A DNA stretch of 64,000 bases, from contig CP073340.1 of NCBI GenBank assembly GCA_018141845.1, positions 1,327,001 to 1,391,000 of the forward strand. The letters are read 5' to 3'. Of this stretch, positions 8,830-16,457 are shown piece by piece. Numbering within the stretch: the first letter of the stretch is position 1; every line of letters begins with the position of its first letter. The notes beneath the pieces were generated by a model. The model ran no database searches and was not told the origin of the DNA. It saw nothing but the letters and a program-made list of their open reading frames with translations. The DNA comes from Lachnospiraceae bacterium oral taxon 096 (GTDB taxonomy: Bacteria > Bacillota > Clostridia > Lachnospirales > Lachnospiraceae). The position numbers were made by a program, and so were the translations under genes.

Positions 8830-9786
8830 ATGAACAACAAATGTGTGGTATTGAATGCAAAGAAAATAAACTTTGATGGAAAGATAGATTTTTCCATCTT
8901 ATCTTCTGATGTTAGAGTATATGATGATACAACAGAACAGCAGATGTTAGAGCGTATTCAGGGGGCAGATATTATTGTCACAAAGGAGATGCCTGTGAGT
9001 GCCAAAATGATACAGAAATTTCCGGAATCTGTTCAACTGATCTGTGAGGCAGGTACAGGATATAATAATATTGATCTTGAAGCAGCACGAAAGAGAAAGA
9101 TTACAGTCTGCAATATTCCGGCATATAGCACAGAACGTGTGGCACATACTACAATCATGATGATATTGAATTTGAGTTCTACAATGCAAGTACAGATGAA
9201 AATGCTAGGATGTGGAAATCATGACAATTTCACCCAAAATCTTCAGGTTCCCCATGTTGAGGTAAACGGTAAAACTCTTGGTGTTATAGGTGCAGGACAT
9301 ATTGGTAGGAAGGTTATACAGATCGCACAGGCATTGGATATGAATATACTGGTATATAGCAGGACACCAAGAGAGGATGAAAAGGGTATCCACTATGTAT
9401 CGCTTGAGGAATTACTTAAGAATAGTGATTATGTTTCATTGCATTGTCCATTGACAGAAAGTACAAGACATATGATCAACAAAGAGACTTTATCACTGAT
9501 GAAGCCTTCAGCATTTCTCATTAATACTTCAAGAGGTGCACTGATTGATGAGGTCGCTCTTATAGAAGCATTGGAAAATGGTACAATTGCAGGAGCTGGA
9601 CTTGATGTTCAGGAAACAGAACCACCAAAAGCAAACAGCCCTCTTTATACGCTAGACAATGTCATTTTGACGCCTCATATGGGATGGAAAGGACTGGAGA
9701 CAAGAAAGCGATTGGTTTCCATTTTGGCAGATAATATAAAGAGCTTTATCGAGGGCAATCCAATCAATGTTGTATCCAATCTATAG
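8830..9786 (+). CDS. D-isomer-specific 2-hydroxyacid dehydrogenase
   Basis: 318 aa from the ATG at 8830 (AAGAAGGAATTG upstream). The Rossmann motif GVIGAGHIGRKVIQIAQ precedes the NAD-selective region ending LVYSRTPR. Family blocks follow: DYVSLHCPLTESTRHMI, FLINTSRGALIDE with the substrate Arg, AGLDVQETEPP with the Glu, and LTPHMGW with the catalytic His. These enzymes reduce 2-oxoacids to D-2-hydroxyacids with NADH. A glycerate/hydroxypyruvate role is possible, but the substrate is not decidable. Confidence 0.88.
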   Translation: MNNKCVVLNAKKINFDGKIDFSILSSDVRVYDDTTEQQMLERIQGADIIVTKEMPVSAKMIQKFPESVQLICEAGTGYNNIDLEAARKRKITVCNIPAYSTERVAHTTIMMILNLSSTMQVQMKMLGCGNHDNFTQNLQVPHVEVNGKTLGVIGAGHIGRKVIQIAQALDMNILVYSRTPREDEKGIHYVSLEELLKNSDYVSLHCPLTESTRHMINKETLSLMKPSAFLINTSRGALIDEVALIEALENGTIAGAGLDVQETEPPKANSPLYTLDNVILTPHMGWKGLETRKRLVSILADNIKSFIEGNPINVVSNL

Positions 9787-9817
9787 TATCTAGTACATAT
9801 CAAAGAGGCGTATAAAT

Positions 9818-10852
9818 ATGAGTGCAAGGCTTGTGTTTCTCTTATTATTTATAGGGATAGGGATTGTTTTTGTGAGATTTGTCATGAAAGTGTATCGCTA
9901 CTATAGTGCAAGCACAATGGCAGAAAATGGCAAGAGTGGGTTGGACGCAGCAATCAATCCGCAGACGAGAAAGGAAAAATTGAGATTTGGGGAGTTATTG
10001 GTTTATTTGCTGCCAATAATTTCATTTTTGCTATTTTATTTTAGAATTTCGCAGAAGATACATGGCAATCTTGCTCCCTTTGCCTCTGCCGTTTTGACCC
10101 CTATGATTTTGGGGATATTTAATGCAAGACAACGCAATGGGCGATCTATGGTGAGGGTGGCGGGTGTTCTTCTTTTGTGTGTCTATATCGGATTGATCTA
10201 TGCTATTGTGGGACTTCCACCCATCGCACCTACATTTTCTATTGACCAAACAAAGATTATACCAGATCAAACAACAGTCTCTGATCTTCTAAAGGATGGT
10301 TTTGACATTTATATTGGGAAAAAGCCCCAAATGGGGATAAAATATAAAGAACTCCTGGGAGAATTTCGCAAGTATCCAGAGGATAGAAGTGTTGTTGTTA
10401 AAAAGGGACTTTCTATGAATAATACTGCCTTGGAATATTCTCCATATCTACTCGTAAAGGATGGGGTTGTACTCTGTTCTGTGGGACTTTATGGGAGTGA
10501 GAAAAAGGATACCGTACTAGAAGACTGTAAAATTGTTCATTTGAAATTCAATGAAGATAGCATACAGGCAGTGAGACAAAAGAAAATACAGTGTACATTC
10601 AATGGAATCGACATCTTTGCTCCGCTCAATAGAAAGGAGATGGCAAAGACATTTGGCAAAAAAATTTGGCTTTTTCCCTCAGAGAATTCGGTAGATAAAA
10701 ATGAGCATTATGGAATATCGTGGAGAAATAGAATGTTTTATTTGTTTTGGAATGAATATGATGCATCGATTGATCTTGATGAAGAAAATAGGGCGGTTAG
10801 TTTCACATTGTCAACAGACATTGCAAGGGATTTCAAAGTTTTTAGGAAATAA
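9818..10852 (+). CDS. Membrane protein of unknown family
   Basis: 344 aa. Four membrane helices lie in the first half (near residues 4-22, 57-75, 83-105 and 110-135), followed by a ~200-residue soluble domain starting near IAPTFSIDQTKI. No catalytic motif or known family was recognised. It sits 31 bp after the dehydrogenase gene, perhaps as an operon partner. Confidence 0.6.
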   Translation: MSARLVFLLLFIGIGIVFVRFVMKVYRYYSASTMAENGKSGLDAAINPQTRKEKLRFGELLVYLLPIISFLLFYFRISQKIHGNLAPFASAVLTPMILGIFNARQRNGRSMVRVAGVLLLCVYIGLIYAIVGLPPIAPTFSIDQTKIIPDQTTVSDLLKDGFDIYIGKKPQMGIKYKELLGEFRKYPEDRSVVVKKGLSMNNTALEYSPYLLVKDGVVLCSVGLYGSEKKDTVLEDCKIVHLKFNEDSIQAVRQKKIQCTFNGIDIFAPLNRKEMAKTFGKKIWLFPSENSVDKNEHYGISWRNRMFYLFWNEYDASIDLDEENRAVSFTLSTDIARDFKVFRK

Positions 10853-10943
10853 GAACTTGTAAGTAAAGCTATATTTTTCTACTCATTATGCTATAATTTA
10901 GCTTATATAAAAAGTGAAGCAGCGGAATGTATGAGGTAAAATT

Positions 10944-11708
10944 ATGAATGGAGAAGTGTATCAAATCGCATCGATCGTATCTGCAGCAAAAAAGGCGTTA
11001 AAGGAAAATAGGGATATCACCTATTCGCCACAAAAGTATGTCCAAGATATTTTATTTCGCTTTGTTTCTGTCAATGGGGAGGAACATTATATTGCAAAAA
11101 ATGTTTCTGAATGGTTTGAGCAGTTAAAGCAAAGGAAGATAGAAGAGATAAAATTACTTTTGCCATATGAAGTAAAGGACAGGTCGAGATTGGGATTTTC
11201 TAATCAAAGTGGAAGTATGATTTTGTGTTTTTATCAAGACGGACAGGTCACCTTCTTTAAGCCATATTGGGAGTTTGGTGACAAGGCTAGAATGTGGACA
11301 ATCTATTACACAGAGAATGTATGGGAAAATCCGCCAGCCAATAAGCCAAATTTTCCAAATAATGAAAATGAGTTGAAAAAATGTTTGGAGGAAGCAAGAG
11401 ATTTAGCTGAAAAAATAGATTGCGGACATTTTGCAACTATCTTTGCAAAGGCAATTGAAGTATTGGAAAAGAAGGACGAGGGACCAGATCGAGGATATGG
11501 TCTTGTGTTGCCACAACTGCCAGAGGAGCATCTAAGAATCTTTGAGGCGGTGAGCCAGGCAGATGTATTTGGCGCTATGGGATCATGGAATGATGAACCT
11601 CCCTATATGGCACAGCAAAAGGGACTTGGAGATGAGTATGACAGAATATCACAAGAACTACTTAAAAATAATCGGTTGGCATTGTTGTATGCAGTGAATG
11701 AATGGTAA
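10944..11708 (+). CDS. Conserved-looking cytoplasmic protein, unknown function
   Basis: 254 aa, mostly hydrophilic, with no signal peptide or membrane helix. Features are a long helical start (IVSAAKKALKENRDI), a central aromatic region (FFKPYWEFGDKARMW) and a C terminus GAMGSWNDEPPYMAQQKGLGDEYDRISQ that resembles small-molecule-free scaffold domains seen downstream of glycosidases. No family could be named. A TATAAT-like element and TGAGG site precede it; the GH3 gene starts 61 bp after its stop. Confidence 0.6.
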   Translation: MNGEVYQIASIVSAAKKALKENRDITYSPQKYVQDILFRFVSVNGEEHYIAKNVSEWFEQLKQRKIEEIKLLLPYEVKDRSRLGFSNQSGSMILCFYQDGQVTFFKPYWEFGDKARMWTIYYTENVWENPPANKPNFPNNENELKKCLEEARDLAEKIDCGHFATIFAKAIEVLEKKDEGPDRGYGLVLPQLPEEHLRIFEAVSQADVFGAMGSWNDEPPYMAQQKGLGDEYDRISQELLKNNRLALLYAVNEW

Positions 11709-11769
11709 TGCGTTAGAAATTGCAATCGATTGTGCTATGCGATGTTTTGCTATACAGGAGGAGAACACA

Positions 11770-14331
11770 ATGCAAAGAATGGACACAAAAGAGCCAAGAC
11801 CTTTTGAAAAGGTGGGGATTGAAGCAGTACGAAAAGCAGCACCAGAGTGCATGGTACTATTAAAGAATGAGAAAAATATCCTGCCTTTGAATAAGCCAAA
11901 GGAAATTGCACTGTATGGCAGTGGCGTTCGGCATACAGTCAAGGGGGGAACAGGATCTGGTGATGTGAATGTGAGGCATTTTGTCACAGTGGAAGAAGGA
12001 ATCGAAAATGTAGGAATAAAGGTGGCAAGTAAGCCATGGTTAGATGAATATGATAAAGTTTGTGACGCAGAAACAAAAGCGTTTTTTGAACGAGCATATG
12101 AAAAGGCGTTGGAAAATCATGAGACTCTATTTGATTCCTTAGTGTGGCTGACAGCACCTCAACCGGAGTATGACATTCCATTTGATGATGAAAATACAGA
12201 CACGGCCATCTATGTTTTGTCAAGAAACAGTGGCGAAGGAAAAGATAGGAGTGTAGAGAGCGGAGATATTGCTCTAAGTCACAGTGAAATTCGAGATATT
12301 TTAGAGCTAAATAGAAAGTATAAAAAATTTGTACTTGTGCTCAATGTCGGTGGTGTAGTTGATTTGACACCAGTGTTAGAAGTGGACACTATACTCTTGA
12401 TGAGTCAAGTTGGCATTGCCAGTGGCGATGCACTCTGTGATGTATTATTTGGAAAGGCGTATCCATCAGGAAAACTGACCACGACATGGGCAGAGATCAA
12501 TGACTATCCAAGTACAAAAGGATTTGGAGCTAGGGACGACACCTACTATCATGAGGGGATTTATGTGGGCTATCGATACTTTGATACTGTTGGTTATCAG
12601 CCGATGTTTCCATTTGGCTATGGACTTAGCTATACAAAATTTGAAATAACAGAAAGTAAGGTGGTCACAGAGAATGATGTGCTCAAAGATGGCAGCGAGA
12701 TTACCGTAGAGGCTGTGATAAAAAATATTGGAAAATTTCCAGGAAAAGAAGTTGTACAAGTCTATATCTGTGCACCACAGACAGAACTTGACAAACCTTA
12801 TCAGGAATTGAAAGGCTATAGAAAGACGAAAGAGCTTTTGCCAAATGCCACAGAGAAGGTTTCCATTCAAATACCAATAGAGAGTTTAGTCTCATTTGAC
12901 AGCAGGCTAAATGCATATGTGCTGGAAGCAGGTAACTACGAGGTGAGAATAGGCTTTTCGTCAAGAGATATAAAAGCAGTCGTAAAGCTTACATTAGCTG
13001 AAGATGTCGTGCTAAAAAAGGTCAAGACGATCTGTGAAAATAAGAATCTCACAGATACTTTTTCAGATTTTACACCGAAATTTGTTGGTCTACAAAATCA
13101 AAAAGTGGTGGCAGAAAGTATAGAGTGGAAAGTGAAAAAATCTTCGCCTATTGAAGTAAAGTACTCTGAAGAAGCAGTGGAATATCCAAAGACAGGAAAA
13201 TATTCTTGGAAAGATGTCACTAGCAAGAGAATCAGCATAGATAGCTTTGTGGCAGGACTTACAAATGAAGAACTGGCACATATCTGTGTGGGAAATTTTG
13301 ATGAAACCACGGGCGATTCTATTGTTGGAGATGCGTCAGCGAAGGTGGCAGGTGCAGCAGGTGAGACAACACATTTTGATAGAAAGTATGGTATTCCTGA
13401 AGTAGTCATGGCAGATGGACCCGCAGGGTTGCGACTTTCACCAATCTACAATCTCAAGAGCGACGGTTGTGTACGATCTAAGGGATCAAGTTTTGATAAT
13501 GCCTGTATGAAGGTCTTGACAGAGGAACAGCTAAAAAAATTGGGATGGAATTCCGAAAGTGATACAGATGAAAATGTAGATGCCAGTGTAGATTATTATC
13601 AATATGCCACGGCAATACCGATTGGCACCGCATTGGCACAGAGCTGGAATGATCAACTTGCATATGAACTTGGTGACTTAGTGGGAAGTGAGATGGAGAT
13701 ATTTGGCATTGATCTGTGGCTTGCCCCCGCATTGAATATTCATAGATCTGTGCTCTGTGGAAGAAACTTTGAGTATTATAGTGAGGATCCTCTGATCAGT
13801 GGAAAGATGGCCGCAGCGATCACTAGAGGTGTGCAGTCACATCGGGGAAAGGCGGTTACCATCAAGCATTTTGCTGCAAACAACCAAGAGACAAATCGAA
13901 ATGCCTCCAACAGTGTAGTCAGTGAGAGAGCGTTGAGAGAAATCTATTTGAAGGGCTTTGAAATTTGTGTGAGGGAAGCCTCTCCAAAGGCTGTGATGAG
14001 TTCTTATAATCTTGTCAATGGAGAGCATACTTGTCAAATAAAGGATTTACAGACCTATGTCTTGCGTGATGAATGGGGATTTGATGGATTTGTTATGACG
14101 GATTGGTCGGTGACAAAAGGTCTAGCAAAGGGAGATAAGAAGTATCCTGTAGCATATGCATCTGGAATTGTGAAGGCTGGAAATGATATGACTATGCCGG
14201 GGAACAGAAACGATGTCATGGACATATTGAAAGCATTGGAGGATCAAAGACATCCATATTCCATAACAAGAGCACAATTACAGTTGTCAGCGAAGAGAAT
14301 TTTGAGCACGATTTTGTCTATGTGCATATAA
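11770..14331 (+). CDS. Glycoside hydrolase family 3 enzyme with permuted domain order
   Basis: 853 aa from the ATG at 11770 (CAGGAGGAGAACACA upstream). The usual C-terminal (alpha/beta)6 domain comes first (VRKAAPECMVLLKNEKNILPL, then SGEGKDRSVES and ASGDALCDVLFGKAYPSGKL). A fibronectin-III-like domain follows (PGKEVVQVYICAPQ). The TIM-barrel comes last (MADGPAGLRL, APALNIHRSVLCGRNFEYYSEDP, VTIKHFAANNQE) with the nucleophile Asp in GFVMTDWSV. This reversed order is known in some clostridial and ruminal beta-glucosidases. There is no signal peptide, so it should act on imported oligosaccharides. Sugar specificity is unknown. Confidence 0.92.
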   Translation: MQRMDTKEPRPFEKVGIEAVRKAAPECMVLLKNEKNILPLNKPKEIALYGSGVRHTVKGGTGSGDVNVRHFVTVEEGIENVGIKVASKPWLDEYDKVCDAETKAFFERAYEKALENHETLFDSLVWLTAPQPEYDIPFDDENTDTAIYVLSRNSGEGKDRSVESGDIALSHSEIRDILELNRKYKKFVLVLNVGGVVDLTPVLEVDTILLMSQVGIASGDALCDVLFGKAYPSGKLTTTWAEINDYPSTKGFGARDDTYYHEGIYVGYRYFDTVGYQPMFPFGYGLSYTKFEITESKVVTENDVLKDGSEITVEAVIKNIGKFPGKEVVQVYICAPQTELDKPYQELKGYRKTKELLPNATEKVSIQIPIESLVSFDSRLNAYVLEAGNYEVRIGFSSRDIKAVVKLTLAEDVVLKKVKTICENKNLTDTFSDFTPKFVGLQNQKVVAESIEWKVKKSSPIEVKYSEEAVEYPKTGKYSWKDVTSKRISIDSFVAGLTNEELAHICVGNFDETTGDSIVGDASAKVAGAAGETTHFDRKYGIPEVVMADGPAGLRLSPIYNLKSDGCVRSKGSSFDNACMKVLTEEQLKKLGWNSESDTDENVDASVDYYQYATAIPIGTALAQSWNDQLAYELGDLVGSEMEIFGIDLWLAPALNIHRSVLCGRNFEYYSEDPLISGKMAAAITRGVQSHRGKAVTIKHFAANNQETNRNASNSVVSERALREIYLKGFEICVREASPKAVMSSYNLVNGEHTCQIKDLQTYVLRDEWGFDGFVMTDWSVTKGLAKGDKKYPVAYASGIVKAGNDMTMPGNRNDVMDILKALEDQRHPYSITRAQLQLSAKRILSTILSMCI

Positions 14332-14679
14332 AAGGAACAAAGTAAAGAAAGGATGATTTATGAGAATTTCCGTAAACTATGATAATGGAGAAGTTTTTCA
14401 ACATTTTGGACACACAAAGACATTCAAAATCTACGACATAGAAGATGGGAAAATTGTAAATGTAGAGATGTTACAGAGTGTGGCAGGTGGACATGGAGCA
14501 ATTCCACAGCAACTAAAGGAGCATCATGTAGATGTTGCTATTTGTGGTGGTCTCGGTGAGGGAATGTTGAAGGCATTGGAGGCAGAAAAAATTGAAATAA
14601 TGCTACCGCAATCCCACTAGCTTTAGATGGTGGGTTAAGGTAGCAAAAAATAGATATTTGTGATACAATAACTAGCGTT

Positions 14680-15077
14680 ATGGGAGTATGGAAATCAAAG
14701 AATAGACACAAATATTTATTACAGTATCATATTATTTTTGTATGTAAGTATAGAAAAAAGCTTTTAGTATCAAAAGAAATATCAGATTATATAAAACAAT
14801 TTTCTTATGAGATATGCACAAAGAGTAATATAATCATAAAATATATGGAAACAGACAAAGACCATATACACTATATGATAGAAACTGAGCCTACAATATC
14901 CATAAGTAAAGTGGTTAATCTAATTAAGAGTTATACAACATATCATATATGGAAAAAGCATACAGTAAGAATCATTTTTGGAAAGAACATACATTTTGGA
15001 CGGATGGATATTTTGCTTGTAGCGTAGGCAATGTTTCTGAAGAAATGTTAAAGCAATATATAGAAAATCAAGGGTAG
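14680..15077 (+). pseudogene. tnpA: IS200-type Y1 transposase tnpA, copy 2, 7-bp deletion
   Basis: The frame opens with MGVWKSKNRHKYLLQYHIIF and keeps the HUH motif DKDHIHYMIE. After HIWKKHT, 7 bp (AATATCT) present in copy 1 are missing. The frame shifts and ends early, losing the catalytic Tyr helix (EEMLKQYIENQ), which is still readable in another frame. Its lesion differs from those of copy 1, so the two copies decayed independently. Confidence 0.88.
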
Positions 15078-15094
15078 AAAGGCGGGTAAGCTTA

Positions 15095-16198
15095 ATGTTA
15101 AAGGCATATAGATATCGGATTTATCCAAACAAAGAGCAAGAAATACAGTTAGCAAAGACATTTGGCTGTTGTCGTTTTGTATATAATCAAACCCTTGCGT
15201 ACAGAAAAGATGCTTATGAAAAAGAAAAAAAGTCTGTCAGTAAAACAGATTGTAATAATTATTGTAATAGAGAGCTGAAAAAAGCTTATGAATGGCTAAA
15301 AGAAGTAGATAAATTTGCTTTAACAAATGCAATTTATAATATGGATAGTGCTTATCAAAAGTTTTTCAAAGAACATGCAGGTTATCCAAAGTTTAAGAGT
15401 AAGCACAGTAATCATAAATCATATACAACCAATTTTACAAATGGGAATATAACTGTAGATTTTGATAGAGGAAGAATAAAGCTGCCAAAATTAAAAAGGG
15501 TAAAAATAAAATTACATAGAAAATTTTCAGGTCGGATAAAAACAGCAACTATATCTAAGGTACCAAGTGGCAAGTACTATGTGTCTGTTCTTGTAGAAAC
15601 TGAACATAGTCCACTTGTAAAGACAAACGGACAAATAGGATTGGATTTAGGGATAAAAGATTTATGTATCACATCAGATGGGAAGAAATATGAAAATCCG
15701 AAGACAATTAAAAAATATGAGAAAAAGCTTACAAGATTACAAAGACAATTAGCAAATAAAACAAAGGGGAGTAGGAACTATCAGAAAAAAAGGAAACAAA
15801 TAGCACTATGCCATGAGAAAATAGCTAATACAAGAAAAGATTATCTGCATAAGATTTCAAGCGAAATTATAAACGAAAACCAAGTGATAGTTTCGGAAAA
15901 CTTACAGATAAAAAATATGGTGAAAAATCATAATTTAGCGAAAACTATAAGCGATGTATCGTGGTATGAGCTGACAAGACAACTGGAATATAAGTCAAAA
16001 TGGAATGGTAGAAATTATATTAAGATAGATACATTTTATGCAAGTAGCCAGCTATGTTTTAGTTGTGGATATAAAAATACAAATGTAAAAGATCTAAAAG
16101 TAAGAGATTGGATGTGTCCTTTCTGCAATACAAAACACGATAGAGATATCAATGCGGCAAAAAATATATTGGCAGAAGGATTAAGACAAGTAGTATAA
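15095..16198 (+). CDS. tnpB: TnpB RNA-guided nuclease, copy 2
   Basis: 367 aa, identical to copy 1 except one residue. The RuvC residues D184, E268 and D351 and the zinc-finger cysteines are intact. The gene starts 17 bp after the tnpA remnant. Its predicted reRNA is at the right end, with a guide copied from the NifX-like gene. Cleavage of an empty allele would help keep the element by recombination, as known for TnpB homologues. Confidence 0.92.
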   Translation: MLKAYRYRIYPNKEQEIQLAKTFGCCRFVYNQTLAYRKDAYEKEKKSVSKTDCNNYCNRELKKAYEWLKEVDKFALTNAIYNMDSAYQKFFKEHAGYPKFKSKHSNHKSYTTNFTNGNITVDFDRGRIKLPKLKRVKIKLHRKFSGRIKTATISKVPSGKYYVSVLVETEHSPLVKTNGQIGLDLGIKDLCITSDGKKYENPKTIKKYEKKLTRLQRQLANKTKGSRNYQKKRKQIALCHEKIANTRKDYLHKISSEIINENQVIVSENLQIKNMVKNHNLAKTISDVSWYELTRQLEYKSKWNGRNYIKIDTFYASSQLCFSCGYKNTNVKDLKVRDWMCPFCNTKHDRDINAAKNILAEGLRQVV

Positions 16199-16325
16199 GA
16201 AAAAACAATAGGGCAGGGACTGCCCGAATTAACGCCTGTGGAGATAGTAGGTTGCGAGGTCAGCGAAGCAGGAAGCCCATAGGCTTTAGACTATGGGTAG
16301 TTCACGTTTGTGCCAATGTTACAGG
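16199..16325 (+). ncRNA. Predicted reRNA (omega RNA) of TnpB copy 2
   Basis: Noncoding right end of the element with its terminal hairpin at 16276-16297, followed by flank GTTTGTGCCAATGTTACAGG, which would be the guide. The scaffold probably begins inside the tnpB 3' end, so the 5' limit is arbitrary. Inference from the known IS605/TnpB mechanism. Confidence 0.4.
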
Positions 16326-16457
16326 AGATGTAGACAAAGCTGTGCAGGATTATCTTCAAGGCACATTGAAGTACTCAAAGGAGGCACATCATTGTGGTGG
16401 TCATCACCACTAAAGAATATTGGAAACGCATACAGGATATGCAAATAGGGGGGATTT

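Larger units (their letters stand above)
14597..16305 (+). mobile_element. IS200/IS605-type element, copy 2 (inserted in the NifX-like gene)
   Basis: 1709 bp on the plus strand, broken tnpA then intact tnpB. It lies just 3' of TTGAA (14592-14596), begins ATAATGCTACC and ends TAGTTCAC. The left-end hairpin is at 14602-14644 (GCTACC/GGTAGC with inner CCCAC/GTGGG); the right-end hairpin is at 16276-16297 (CCCATAG/CTATGGG). It is 7 bp shorter than copy 1, fully explained by a 7-bp tnpA deletion plus two cancelling single-base differences. Confidence 0.93.
14360..16413 (+). pseudogene. NifX/NifB-type (dinitrogenase Fe-Mo cofactor family) small protein split by IS copy 2
   Basis: Left part 14360-14596 encodes 79 residues ending AEKIE; right part 16306-16413 resumes VCANVTGDVDKAVQDYLQG and ends in CGGHHH and a stop. 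Joined, they give 345 nt (114 aa) in frame with no added base. The family pattern is clear: GHTKTFKIYDIEDGKI, then DVAICGGLGEGM. Homologues bind Fe-S or Mo clusters, though in non-nitrogen-fixing Firmicutes the role is unknown. The His/Cys-rich tail, the usual metal-binding end, is cut off. Confidence 0.9.
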
